The position numbers and the translations under genes were made by a program. Shown in pieces: positions 26,787 through 35,293 of a stretch of 57,030 nucleotides of DNA (the first letter of the stretch is position 1; each line of letters opens with the position of its first letter). This DNA comes from Spirochaetota bacterium (GTDB taxonomy: Bacteria > Spirochaetota > Spirochaetia > SPDA01 > JAJSAL01). Where the stretch lies: assembly GCA_024274705.1 (NCBI GenBank), contig JAJSAL010000187.1:1-57030 (forward strand), given 5' to 3'. Below the pieces are notes generated by a model. The model made no database searches and was not told the origin of the DNA. It saw nothing but the letters and a program-made list of their open reading frames with translations.

Positions 26787-28079
26787 ATGAATCAACTTGC
26801 ACAGGAATTAAATGACATTCTCCATGGAACAGCGGCTCTGTCGCTGTTATCGGATTTTGGGAAACGGTTCTACTTCCCAAAGGGTATTATCTCTCAGACA
26901 GCTGAAGCAAAGAAATATGCCTCTACATTCAATGCAACAGTCGGAATGGCTTTCAACAAAAAGGAACCTATCTGTCTGAAACCGGTTAAAAAGAGTATGC
27001 CCGGGCTGTCACCGAAAGAGTCGGTTGCATATGCCCCCACCCCGGGAGACGAATCCCTTCGGAATCTCTGGAAAAAAGAGATCTTAAGGAAGAACCCGGA
27101 AGTAAACGGCACCGGTATCTCTCAGCCGATGGTTGTATCAGGACTGACAAACGGCATTGCCCATCTATCCGATCTCTTTGTCGATCCCGACGATGTTGTG
27201 ATCATTCCCGATATGTTCTGGGGCAACTACAGGCTCACTTTTGAAGCAAGAAGATGTGCGAAAATTGTAGATTTTCCCTTCTTCACCGGACAAGGGGGAC
27301 TCAACATCCAGGGATTCAAAGAAACGATCATGAATAACGCGAGAAACGGCAAAGCTGTTCTCATGGTTAATTTCCCCAACAACCCTACCGGGTATTCGCC
27401 GACGAAAAAGGAAGCAGAGGAACTCGGCAGGGTTATCCTGGAATGTGCAGAATCAGGTGTAAAGATCCTGGCAATTGCTGACGATGCCTACTTCGGGCTG
27501 TTCTACGAAAAAGACACCTATACCCATTCGATCTTTTCTGTTCTGTCCTCGATTCACGAAAATGTACTGGCCGTGAAAGTGGATGGCGCAACAAAAGAAG
27601 ACTACATGTGGGGATTTCGTATAGGTTTTGTAACTTTCGGCGGGAAAACCATGACTTCCGATCAATATGAAGCCTTAAATAAAAAACTCATGGGAGCGAT
27701 TCGTTCTTCCATATCCAATGCCAGCAGACCGGCCCAATCGCTCCTGATAAAGACTTTGCAGGATCCGGGATACACCGGGGAAAAAGAGCAGTATTTCCAG
27801 ATCCTTAAAGAGCGGTATCAGACAGTCAGGAGGATCGTAGCGTCCCGAAAAGAGAGCCCTGCCCTCACCGCTCTTCCATTCAACTCCGGATATTTTATGA
27901 GCTTCCGGACGAATGGTTTAAGCGCAGAAAAACTTCGGACAGAACTCCTTCACAAAGAGGGAATCGGCACTATATCCATCCAGGATACATTTCTCCGGGT
28001 GGCATATGCCAGCGTAGACCTTGCGGACCTGGAAGAACTTTACTTAAAAATCTACGAAACCGCCGAAGGGCTCCTTTAG
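26787..28079 (+). CDS. PLP-dependent aminotransferase, class I/II
   Basis: 430 residues. Fold-type I motifs: 'LMVNFPNNPTGYSPTKKEAE' near residue 200, 'AIADDAYFGLFYEKD' near 233, and PLP lysine in 'KVDGATKEDYMWGFRIGFV' near 270. The C-terminal Arg is in 'FLRVAYASVD'. The lysine context (GATKEDYMWG) differs from ordinary aspartate or branched-chain aminotransferases, so the substrate is not evident. The first 100 residues are unusual, including 'PKGIISQTAEAKKYASTF'. Its ATG sits 7 bases behind a -10 box. It converges on and overlaps the TIGR01212 gene by 36 bp. Confidence 0.85.
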   Translation: MNQLAQELNDILHGTAALSLLSDFGKRFYFPKGIISQTAEAKKYASTFNATVGMAFNKKEPICLKPVKKSMPGLSPKESVAYAPTPGDESLRNLWKKEILRKNPEVNGTGISQPMVVSGLTNGIAHLSDLFVDPDDVVIIPDMFWGNYRLTFEARRCAKIVDFPFFTGQGGLNIQGFKETIMNNARNGKAVLMVNFPNNPTGYSPTKKEAEELGRVILECAESGVKILAIADDAYFGLFYEKDTYTHSIFSVLSSIHENVLAVKVDGATKEDYMWGFRIGFVTFGGKTMTSDQYEALNKKLMGAIRSSISNASRPAQSLLIKTLQDPGYTGEKEQYFQILKERYQTVRRIVASRKESPALTALPFNSGYFMSFRTNGLSAEKLRTELLHKEGIGTISIQDTFLRVAYASVDLADLEELYLKIYETAEGLL

Positions 28080-29066
28080 CAGCGCTCCTGCTTTCCCGGG
28101 GGTCCGGCTACAACGTTGTTGAAAGCGGTTCCGTTCGTAGTGCTTCCCCTGCCAGGTGTTCAGTTCCACCATTCTCTCTCTCACTTTTATATAAAACAAC
28201 GGCTTTTTCCAGAAATTCTTTGGAGAAGCCAGCCTTTTTCGCGGAGTATCACAGGTCAGGCGCATGATCACCGTCTGCCGGGGCAGTCTTTCCAATGCCC
28301 TGATGGTGTACTCCAGATGACGCTGACTGCAGGGAACCGAAAGTTCCCCCTGCATATACTCCCCCAGCAGCCGTGTTCCATAAGGAACATGGAGATTGTG
28401 GATCTTTATTCCATCCGGTTTTATATCCGCAAGGTAATCGATCGTCTCCATCATGTGGTGTTCAGTTTCTCCAGGAAGTCCGAACATTACGTGTACCGCA
28501 CTGCGTAACCCCATACTTTTCACCAGAGAGAAGGCTTCCTGGAACTGCCGTACCGAGTGACCCCGGCGTATTCTCTTAAGGGTCACGTCATGAATCGACT
28601 GAAGACCCAGCTCTACCCATACATCGAAATCAGGCTTCCTGTAGGATGCCAGGAGCTCCACTATACCACCATCGATACAGTCCGGTCTGGTGGAAACGAT
28701 CAATTCCTTAAAAGTCCCGGCAGAGAGACACCTGTCATAGATTCGGCGCAGCTCATCTACAGGAGCATACGTATTGGTAAATGCCTGCAGATAGAGGAGA
28801 AAAAGGTCCGCCCTGTACCGTTTGGAAAGGAACTGGATTCCTCTGCGGACCTGGCTCTCAAGCTGTTTTTCCGGCCTTCCCTCCAGATATACCGCCCGGG
28901 CTCCGGAATCTTCACAATAAATACATCCCGAATTGCCGCGGTCACTCCCCCGGTGAGGACAGGAAAAACCTGCGTCGACGCTGACCCGGTACGCTTTTTC
29001 GCCATATTTCCTTCGCAGATACCTGCTGTAACTAAAAAACGGTTCGTCTTCTGTTATTTCCGCCAT
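28044..29066 (-). CDS. TIGR01212-family (YhcC-like) radical SAM protein
   Basis: 340 residues. 'YRVSVDAGFSCPHR' opens the domain and the cluster site is in 'GGFSCPHR..GCIYCEDSGA', where the family has the longer Cys spacing CPNRDGTKGxGGCTFC. 'LYLQAFTNTYAPVDELRRIY' is the diagnostic TIGR01212 segment, followed by 'STRPDCIDGGIVELL', 'WVELGLQSIHDVTLKRIRRG', and 'VHVMFGLPGETEHHMMETI'. Function of the family is unresolved. Start ATG 29066. Its 3' end overlaps the aminotransferase end. Confidence 0.9.
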   Translation of the reverse strand: MAEITEDEPFFSYSRYLRRKYGEKAYRVSVDAGFSCPHRGSDRGNSGCIYCEDSGARAVYLEGRPEKQLESQVRRGIQFLSKRYRADLFLLYLQAFTNTYAPVDELRRIYDRCLSAGTFKELIVSTRPDCIDGGIVELLASYRKPDFDVWVELGLQSIHDVTLKRIRRGHSVRQFQEAFSLVKSMGLRSAVHVMFGLPGETEHHMMETIDYLADIKPDGIKIHNLHVPYGTRLLGEYMQGELSVPCSQRHLEYTIRALERLPRQTVIMRLTCDTPRKRLASPKNFWKKPLFYIKVRERMVELNTWQGKHYERNRFQQRCSRTPGKAGALLKEPFGGFVDF

Positions 29067-29114
29067 GTTTCTCTTCTGTTCCCCTCTCCTGTATTATCCG
29101 CCGACCAGCCGGGA

Positions 29115-29144
29115 TTGACAACCCGCCGGAATACTCTGTAGAGT
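29115..29144 (+). promoter_or_regulatory. Promoter of the orphan binding lipoprotein
   Basis: TTGACA (29115-29120), 18-base spacer, TAGAGT (29139-29144). The predicted start of transcription falls within a base or two of the ATG at 29153, which has no Shine-Dalgarno, so this is another candidate leaderless gene. The same TTGACA/TAGAGT pair recurs upstream of the ATPase at 30469. Confidence 0.5.
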
Positions 29145-29152
29145 TCCGTGTC

Positions 29153-30385
29153 ATGAAGCACTTTCTTCTCTTGATCCTTTCCGTCTTAGGGCTTTCTTCA
29201 TGTTCTCTTTTCGAAAAGAAAGTTGCCTTACTCTGGACAGATCATGCGGAAATCGCCGCATACGTGGAGGTATTCAACTCCATTCAGGACGAATACAAAA
29301 TCGAGCTCCATTATAAAGCCAACCCGGCGGAGGCGCTGACCAGAGAAGCTGTCCATCCGGATATCGCAATCGGTTCCGGGTTTACCAGTAATCAGGTGAT
29401 ATATCTTTTTTCTGATCTGGAAACGCTATTTGAAGAGGAACGGATCAAGCGGAACGACTTCTACGCCCCTCTGATAGCACTGGGTAAAAGGGAGCAGGAA
29501 CAACTGATTCTTCCTGTCTCCTTCAACCTCCCGGTACTTATGTTCAAGTCCGGACTGATTTCAGAAAATGTCGAGAATTTCACCCTTTCCTGGGAAGAGA
29601 TAGAAAAACGTTCCACCGATTTCAATGCAGAAAGCAAGCCGAGACGCTGGATCATGGGGTTCTCCCCCAGGTGGAGTTCGGATTTCATGTATGTCTATTC
29701 TATAATAAACGGCACTTCTTTCAGTGAAACCATTACAGGCCAACTTGTGTGGAACCATCAGAAACTGGAAGAATCGATCCGGAAATACCGGGCATGGTCA
29801 TCCAGTGTAAACGGGAATCTGGAGGATGAAATGCGGTTTATGGAAAAATACTTCTATGATCCGCCTTACAAACTCCTGGGGGCAGAGCGAATCCTCTTTT
29901 CTTATACGAATCTTGTGAATTTTATGGCTATTCAGAAAGAGAAAAGAGCAGACCTGGAGTTCCATTTCATCGGGGAAGACAACCGGATTCCCGTTCTTGA
30001 AGATATTGTTTTTACGGGTATACCGAAAAAAGCGAAAAACAGAAATGCGGCCAGGGCATTTATTACCTGGTTTTTTCAGCCGGAAACACAACTTCTGTGT
30101 ATGGAAACCGCCAGGTTCAAAAGGATGCGTACCTTCGGTATAGCTGAAGGCTTCTCACCTTTCCCCAGGATAAATGAACAGAATTTTCCCCAATTCTACC
30201 CCGAATTGGGGGGCCATATACCTCCTCCGGAGTTCCTCATGTTTCCGGAACCCCTCCCGCTGGAATGGTCCACGATTAAAAACGAAGTGCTGAAACCTTA
30301 TCTCTTCAGAGAAACCGGGCACACCGGATCTATCGAGAGTTTTAATACCCTTCTCCAGAAATGGATGAGACAGCAGACCAATTAA
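29153..30385 (+). CDS. ABC extracellular solute-binding lipoprotein, orphan
   Basis: 410 residues. Lipobox LSSC is near residue 17, so it is membrane anchored. The body shows the type II (carbohydrate) binding-protein pattern: 'YVEVFNSIQDEYKIEL' near 45, 'HPDIAIGSGF' near 75, 'LILPVSFNLPVLMFKSGLI' near 125, and 'AARAFITWFFQPETQLLCM' near 300. No permease lies next to it; the only neighbour with a transport function is the UgpC-like ATPase 84 bp downstream, after a separate promoter. Ligand probably an oligosaccharide (inference). It may act with a distant permease pair or as a sensor. Confidence 0.82.
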   Translation: MKHFLLLILSVLGLSSCSLFEKKVALLWTDHAEIAAYVEVFNSIQDEYKIELHYKANPAEALTREAVHPDIAIGSGFTSNQVIYLFSDLETLFEEERIKRNDFYAPLIALGKREQEQLILPVSFNLPVLMFKSGLISENVENFTLSWEEIEKRSTDFNAESKPRRWIMGFSPRWSSDFMYVYSIINGTSFSETITGQLVWNHQKLEESIRKYRAWSSSVNGNLEDEMRFMEKYFYDPPYKLLGAERILFSYTNLVNFMAIQKEKRADLEFHFIGEDNRIPVLEDIVFTGIPKKAKNRNAARAFITWFFQPETQLLCMETARFKRMRTFGIAEGFSPFPRINEQNFPQFYPELGGHIPPPEFLMFPEPLPLEWSTIKNEVLKPYLFRETGHTGSIESFNTLLQKWMRQQTN

Positions 30386-30403
30386 TCCCTGCCGTGATTT
30401 TCA

Positions 30404-30432
30404 TTGACAACCGGTCTGTACTGTAATAGAGT
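30404..30432 (+). promoter_or_regulatory. Promoter of ugpC-like ATPase
   Basis: TTGACA (30404-30409), 17-base spacer, TAGAGT (30427-30432, 4 of 6). Start of transcription near 30440; ATG at 30469 preceded by CGGAGG. It indicates that the ATPase is transcribed separately from the binding protein. Confidence 0.5.
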
Positions 30433-30468
30433 GTAAAACGATAAGATAATTTTATTCGGAGGCTCTAA

Positions 30469-31584
30469 ATGGCAACAGTTGAAATGAAAAATCTCACTAA
30501 AGTGTATGACGGTGGTGTCAAAGCCGTAGACAAGGTTAATATCACCGTCAATGATCAGGAATTTGTGGTACTCGTCGGCCCTTCCGGCTGCGGAAAAACC
30601 ACAACGCTCCGTATGGTTGCAGGTCTGGAAGACATTACCGAAGGTGACTTATACATCGATAATGAGCTGAAAAATGACGTGCCCCCAAAAGATAGGGATA
30701 TCGCCATGGTGTTTCAGAACTATGCGCTGTATCCCCATATGTCCGTATACGACAACATGGCATTCGGGCTAAAAATCCGTAAATTCAAAAAGGAAGATAT
30801 CGATCTGCGGGTAAAAGAAGCGGCACAGATACTCGATATCGAGGAACTGCTGGACCGGAAGCCCAAAGCCCTTTCAGGTGGTCAGCGGCAACGCGTCGCC
30901 GTAGGCCGTGCAATCGTACGTAAGCCTAAAGTATTCCTCTTTGACGAACCCCTTTCCAACCTGGACGCTAAACTGCGGGTCCAGATGAGGGCGGAAATTC
31001 AGGCTCTCCACACCAGGCTCAATGCCACTATGATCTACGTTACCCACGACCAGGTGGAAGCAATGACCATGGCGGATAAGATCGTCGTCATGAAAGGCGG
31101 CCTTATACAGCAGATCGGGGATCCCCTCACGCTGTACAATCATCCTATCAACCGTTTTGTTGCAGGTTTTATCGGTTCTCCCCCTATGAATTTTATGAAC
31201 GTTTCTGTGAAAGAACAGGGAGGATCCCTTTTCATAGACGAAGGTTCCTTTCAGCTGGAAGTTGCTAAATCTCACCAGGACATTCTTAAATCCTACGTCG
31301 GCAAAGAGCTGGCATTCGGCATCAGGCCTGAGGACCTGGATTATACGGACAAGAAGGTGGAAGGAAAAATCCTGGAAGCGGAAGTAACCGTTGTGGAACC
31401 TTTAGGTTCGGAAATACACCTGTACCTCAACACCGCTAAGCACACCCTTATAGCGAAAGTAGCCCCGGAGCGGCGGTTCAAGGTCGGGGACAAAGCGCTG
31501 TTTACAGCGAATCTGGAAAAAGCGAAATACTTTGACATGGAAACAGAGCGGGCATTGGTAGAGAGTCCTGCACTGACAACTTAA
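30469..31584 (+). CDS. ugpC: UgpC/MsmK-type sugar ABC transporter ATPase
   Basis: 371 residues, the standard length of MalK/UgpC/MsmK/MsmX ATPases. Walker A GPSGCGKTT (38-46), 'MVFQNYALYPHMSVYDNMAF', signature LSGGQRQRVAVGRAIVRKP, Walker B FLFDEPLSNLDAKLR, switch His in 'YVTHDQVEAMT'. A C-terminal TOBE/OB domain follows (about 240-371) with 'LAFGIRPEDL'. Not adjacent to permeases; in many Gram-positives and spirochaetes such an ATPase serves several sugar importers, so it may energise the importer at 37.6-40.6 kb (inference). Ends before a clear terminator. Confidence 0.92.
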   Translation: MATVEMKNLTKVYDGGVKAVDKVNITVNDQEFVVLVGPSGCGKTTTLRMVAGLEDITEGDLYIDNELKNDVPPKDRDIAMVFQNYALYPHMSVYDNMAFGLKIRKFKKEDIDLRVKEAAQILDIEELLDRKPKALSGGQRQRVAVGRAIVRKPKVFLFDEPLSNLDAKLRVQMRAEIQALHTRLNATMIYVTHDQVEAMTMADKIVVMKGGLIQQIGDPLTLYNHPINRFVAGFIGSPPMNFMNVSVKEQGGSLFIDEGSFQLEVAKSHQDILKSYVGKELAFGIRPEDLDYTDKKVEGKILEAEVTVVEPLGSEIHLYLNTAKHTLIAKVAPERRFKVGDKALFTANLEKAKYFDMETERALVESPALTT

Positions 31585-31637
31585 GTGGCTGTCACCCGGT
31601 AACGGGGATGTGATCCCATATAGAAACTAACATAACC

Positions 31638-31670
31638 GGCTGTTGAACCCCTCGGTTCAGCGGCCTTTTT
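31638..31670 (+). terminator. Rho-independent terminator after ugpC
   Basis: A 12-bp stem GGCTGTTGAACC / GGTTCAGCGGCC with two G-U pairs and loop CCTC (31650-31653) is followed by TTTTT. It is 54 bases after the ugpC stop. Confidence 0.85.
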
Positions 31671-31758
31671 CTTCCACCGAAACCGGCACCTCGATTTTGA
31701 TTCAGAATTTTCCGATTAGTTGAATTGGCGGGGCGTATATACTATCATTCATCATATC

Positions 31759-32589
31759 GTGGAAACAGCAGTTAAAGGGTATGCTATTACAGACCGGGAA
31801 TTCCGAACATTCCAGAACTTCATTTACAAAGAAACGGGGATCTTTTTATCTGAAGGGAAACGTACTCTTCTGGTAACCCGCCTTTCAAAAAGGCTTACGG
31901 ATCTTAACCTTTCCGATTTCAGTGAATATCACGCATACCTGACAGAATCATCTGACAATTCCCGGGAAATTATCAGGATGATAAACCGCATAACGACAAA
32001 CAAGACTGATTTTTTCCGTGAGGACCACCACTTCATGTTTCTGCGGACCACCGCTTTCCCTTCGTATATTGAAAGCGGGAAAAAAAATATCCGTATATGG
32101 AGCGCCGGCTGTTCCACCGGGGAGGAACCTTACTCTATTGCCATGGAGGTTGCTCATACCTTCGGTATGATTCCCAGGGTGGACGTTAAAATTCTCGCCA
32201 CTGATCTGGATACAGACGTACTTAAGAAGGCGGAGTCAGGAATTTACAATGAATCCAGGACAAAACCGATCCGAAAGGAATATCTGAATGAATACTGTGA
32301 TCCGTTACCGGACGGATCCTGCAAGATGAAGCAGCCCATTAAGCATCTCATCACCTTCCGCCGGCTCAACCTGATGACACCATCCTTCCCGTTCAGAAAG
32401 GATTTCGATATCATTTTCTGCAGAAACGTGCTTATCTATTTTACCAAGGAGGACAGAAAAAACCTGATTCTCAAACTGAGAAATATCCTCCGCCCTGGAG
32501 GTTATCTCCTGCTTGGACATTCCGAGTCTCTGCTGAATCAGGATTTCGGACTTACCCACATACGCAGTACTGTATATCAAAGGCGATAA
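31759..32589 (+). CDS. cheR: Chemotaxis protein methyltransferase CheR
   Basis: 276 residues from GTG 31759 (TTG 31720 also possible; neither has a good ribosome site). N-terminal CheR-N helical domain 'DREFRTFQNFIYKETGIFL'; then the conserved 'NKTDFFREDHHFMFL' and SAM-binding 'IRIWSAGCSTGEEPYSIAM', 'ATDLDTDVLKKAESGIY', 'IIFCRNVLIYF', 'LLGHSESL'. It methylates glutamates on chemoreceptors. Two bases separate it from cheD. No cheB, cheA or receptor gene is in the window. Confidence 0.93.
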   Translation: METAVKGYAITDREFRTFQNFIYKETGIFLSEGKRTLLVTRLSKRLTDLNLSDFSEYHAYLTESSDNSREIIRMINRITTNKTDFFREDHHFMFLRTTAFPSYIESGKKNIRIWSAGCSTGEEPYSIAMEVAHTFGMIPRVDVKILATDLDTDVLKKAESGIYNESRTKPIRKEYLNEYCDPLPDGSCKMKQPIKHLITFRRLNLMTPSFPFRKDFDIIFCRNVLIYFTKEDRKNLILKLRNILRPGGYLLLGHSESLLNQDFGLTHIRSTVYQRR

Positions 32590-32591
32590 AC

Positions 32592-33209
32592 GTGAATGCT
32601 CATTTCAGCCCGAAATTTAATAAAACCATTAACATCATCCACCCCGGAGAATTCTTTGCAACCGGGGATGATGTCCTTATATCCACAGTATTGGGTTCCT
32701 GTATTTCTGTAACCCTTTACGACAGCAGGAGAAGTATTGGAGGGATGAATCACTTCATGCTCCCGAAACCGGGTGATAACGCTACTGCAGGAATGACAGC
32801 CGGGAAATACGGTATACATGCGATGGAACTTCTTATAAATGCCATGTATAAGCAGGGAAGCTCAAAAAAAGATTTCACTGCAAAAGTGTTCGGCGGAGGA
32901 TCGGTACTGCCGGCTTCACGGGGCAAAGGTAAAAGTATCCCGGCACACAATATCGACTTTGTATTTACTTTCCTGGAAACAGAGAATATACCGGTTTACC
33001 GTTCCGATGTAGGGGGCACCAGGGGAAGAAAGATCTTTTTCGATCCCAGAACATCGAAGGTCCTCCTGAAACGGATAGCAGGGAATTCCCTTTCCATCAT
33101 TACCGAAAAAGAGGAAGAGTACCTGGAACACCTGCATAAGGTGCAGGACAAATGGGGCAAGTACTTCATTTTTTATTCAAACGTTTCCGGGTCTGCGAAA
33201 AATTCCTGA
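32592..33209 (+). CDS. cheD: Chemoreceptor glutamine deamidase CheD
   Basis: 205 residues, starting GTG 32592. Catalytic Cys in 'VLGSCISVTLYD' near residue 37 and catalytic His in 'IGGMNHFMLPKPG' near 54; 'AGKYGIHAMELLINAMY' and 'AKVFGGGSVLPAS' are further CheD blocks. It deamidates receptor Gln residues and, in some bacteria, activates receptors with CheC. The C-terminal 40 residues (EEEYLEHLHKVQDKWG) extend beyond the usual 160-residue core. Its 3' end overlaps the opposite SPL-like gene by 33 bp. Confidence 0.93.
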   Translation: MNAHFSPKFNKTINIIHPGEFFATGDDVLISTVLGSCISVTLYDSRRSIGGMNHFMLPKPGDNATAGMTAGKYGIHAMELLINAMYKQGSSKKDFTAKVFGGGSVLPASRGKGKSIPAHNIDFVFTFLETENIPVYRSDVGGTRGRKIFFDPRTSKVLLKRIAGNSLSIITEKEEEYLEHLHKVQDKWGKYFIFYSNVSGSAKNS

Positions 33210-34247
33210 TAACCCCGGAATACCTCCGGGTAATCTTCCGAATACACTCTTCCACACAGCCTGGCTCTCCATGCAGAGATACACGGGAACAGAACTGAAT
33301 GTTCTTATCCTCTTCAGCATATCCTGGTACACCCTGGTACGGATCTTCTGAAGATAACGGTACTTTCCGTCCCTGCAGGGCACAAACTCATCATACAGGT
33401 AAGGCCGGTCAGGCATACTGTCTTTGAGCACAGGAGGATACCGGAAAGTTCCCAGGCTGATCCATGCCACCTTGTCCTCCGGAATTTCAGCGATGGTGTC
33501 TGCCACAGGAAAATAGAAGTCCTGCCACCCTTCTGATACGATAATAGGGTCAAAATGAAAGGATACAAGAAATCCGTTTTCCACGGCCCGGCTCGCCGCA
33601 TCGAACCGCTCCTTTAAAGACGCTGCCCAGGGTTCTTCCCCATCGATGATCCGCTGTGGATTGAGGGAAAAACCGATAACACTTTTTCCCTTGTCCGGCA
33701 GGGAAAGGAGGTGATCCACATAACCGGTCTTGGTTTTCATTTCAAAATAGAGATTGTCCAGATCGTGGATACCGGCGATGATCTCCTCCGAAAACCGGAA
33801 CAGAGGGTCTAAAAGGAGAGAATCCCCGACTTCCCCGGTACCGGCCCGGATGATTAGGTCCGGATTCCCGAGGGACACCATGCGAAGAGTTTCGATGATT
33901 TCCTCTGTACCAAGGCGTACCGTAACAGGTTCGAAGTTGAGATATCCCTGCATAATGCAGTAAGAACAGCCTATCGTGCATCCATGGTACATATCTACGG
34001 TAATATAATTGCAGCAGATATGTCCCTTTGATCCCGGACAGCGGTCGACAGTTTTCCCTTTGGGAGCGGTAAGGTAAAGGGTCCTGCCGTTCCTGTATTC
34101 CTCCGGTATGTCATCCTTAGATGCGACAACATGGTGGTAAATCGAAGAGAGGATTTTCCTCACTCTTGAAGCTGCAGGGTGATGCTCAACCTCTTCTGCA
34201 ATGAACAGTGCGGAAAACAGATTAGAATAGATCTGAGATAAGTCCAT
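33177..34247 (-). CDS. Spore photoproduct lyase-like radical SAM protein
   Basis: 356 residues. Radical-SAM Cys triad in 'YHGCTIGCSYCIMQGYLN' near residue 95, preceded by 'TAPKGKTVDRCPGSKGHICC'. 'VTVRLGTEEIIETLRMV' and 'RAGTGEVGDSLLLDPLFRF' are family segments, then 'FEMKTKTGYVDHLLSL' and 'GFSLNPQRIIDGEEPWAASL'. Spore photoproduct lyase repairs UV dimers in spores; spirochaetes do not sporulate, so members here presumably act on other substrates, possibly DNA. It overlaps cheD at its 3' end. Its 5' end overlaps the upstream ParB-like gene by 26 bp, so they are coupled. Confidence 0.82.
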   Translation of the reverse strand: MDLSQIYSNLFSALFIAEEVEHHPAASRVRKILSSIYHHVVASKDDIPEEYRNGRTLYLTAPKGKTVDRCPGSKGHICCNYITVDMYHGCTIGCSYCIMQGYLNFEPVTVRLGTEEIIETLRMVSLGNPDLIIRAGTGEVGDSLLLDPLFRFSEEIIAGIHDLDNLYFEMKTKTGYVDHLLSLPDKGKSVIGFSLNPQRIIDGEEPWAASLKERFDAASRAVENGFLVSFHFDPIIVSEGWQDFYFPVADTIAEIPEDKVAWISLGTFRYPPVLKDSMPDRPYLYDEFVPCRDGKYRYLQKIRTRVYQDMLKRIRTFSSVPVYLCMESQAVWKSVFGRLPGGIPGLSGIFRRPGNV

Positions 34248-35091
34248 CTATGGGTCCCGAAATATCTTTCAGATAGTCGCATTTTCTTAACAACTCCCCG
34301 CCGGTCCGGAAAGTGAACTTCACCGTGAGGGCACTGCCTTCAAACTCCGGAGGATGAGACAGGATTATCCCTTTCCCCCTCAGTTGTTCCTGACAGAACT
34401 GCCCGAACCGTTTTTCCAGGTTCGAAACCTGGGGGTACCGTTTTTCGTAAAGGTCCTTCGAAGGGTCTTCCCGGGAGAGAACTGTTTCGAGTAAATCTGC
34501 CAATTCCGGTTCTGCCATGCCCTCCCGTTTTCCTATCTCGTTCAGATAGACCACGAAGGCACGCATCCGGCTGAAGGTAAAATCATCCTGCAATTCCAGG
34601 ATCCTGCCGCAGATGAGCTCGCCGAAATGTACCAATTTTGAACCGGTTTTAAGATCGATGCATCCCTTATCCACGAGGGACTTCACTGCCTCGTCCAGCT
34701 GAAGGTACTGATCCACGTGATACACCACGCTTCCGGAACTCCGGATAAGATGTTCAATATCGTGGATATCCCGGTTGTCCCCTTTGCTCCGTAGGAACCG
34801 AACGATGTTCCCCTGCTCTTTCAGCGAGTAACCGTCACACCGGTTCTCCAACTCAAGGGCTGTGGCGGTCAACGTTTTAAGGTCCCCGGTTACATGCACC
34901 ACTTCGAGTTCGGAGATACCAAGGGACCTGGCCTTACAGAGGATAGGGAAGCCCCAGACGATGCATCTTTCCGCTATCGCCAGGGGAGGATACAGCCCCT
35001 TTATTAAGAGTGTTTCCCGGGGTTCGGCGGCATGTTCGAAGAAATTGAACCCCTGATCAAACGTATCCAGTTCTTTTACAGGAAGTATCAT
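34222..35091 (-). CDS. ParB-like protein
   Basis: 289 residues from ATG 35091 (AGGATAGGG upstream; the frame is open to 35127). Residues 1-100 look like a ParB N-terminal domain: 'MILPVKELDTFDQGFNFF', 'IKGLYPPLAIAERCIVWG', 'ELEVVHVTGDLKTLTATALE', 'LENRCDGYSLKEQGNIVRFL'. The usual G-RR--A catalytic arginines are replaced by 'GFPILCKARS', so CTP or DNA handling may differ. A helix-turn-helix-type stretch follows near 105-160. It reads into the SPL-like gene with a 26-bp overlap. ParB proteins act in chromosome partition or as DNA-binding regulators; a standard parA is not here, so it is not the chromosomal ParB. Confidence 0.65.
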   Translation of the reverse strand: MILPVKELDTFDQGFNFFEHAAEPRETLLIKGLYPPLAIAERCIVWGFPILCKARSLGISELEVVHVTGDLKTLTATALELENRCDGYSLKEQGNIVRFLRSKGDNRDIHDIEHLIRSSGSVVYHVDQYLQLDEAVKSLVDKGCIDLKTGSKLVHFGELICGRILELQDDFTFSRMRAFVVYLNEIGKREGMAEPELADLLETVLSREDPSKDLYEKRYPQVSNLEKRFGQFCQEQLRGKGIILSHPPEFEGSALTVKFTFRTGGELLRKCDYLKDISGPIDGLISDLF

Positions 35092-35222
35092 AGACCCTAT
35101 CCTACCGCGGAGAAGGAGTAATTCCAAGTGGGGAAAAGGACGGGGAGATGACCCTTCGTTCCTGCATATAAAAAGGTTATCGACTGAAGAAGAAAATGAT
35201 TACTGTTTGGTGAAGATTATTG

Positions 35223-35251
35223 TTGACAGAATTTTTTTTATCTGTAATAAT
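35223..35251 (+). promoter_or_regulatory. Promoter of the lacI-type gene
   Basis: TTGACA (35223-35228), 17-base spacer, AATAAT (35246-35251, 5 of 6). Transcription should begin near 35258, the first base of the 18-bp operator palindrome. Confidence 0.7.
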
Positions 35252-35257
35252 CAAAAC

Positions 35258-35275
35258 AACGTAAACGTTTACGTT
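35258..35275. promoter_or_regulatory. LacI-type operator upstream of the regulator
   Basis: Perfect 18-bp palindrome AACGTAAACGTTTACGTT with the central CG typical of LacI/GalR operators. Located at the predicted transcription start of the regulator gene, suggesting autorepression. Confidence 0.8.
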
Positions 35276-35293
35276 AAAGGGTTAACTATCAGA

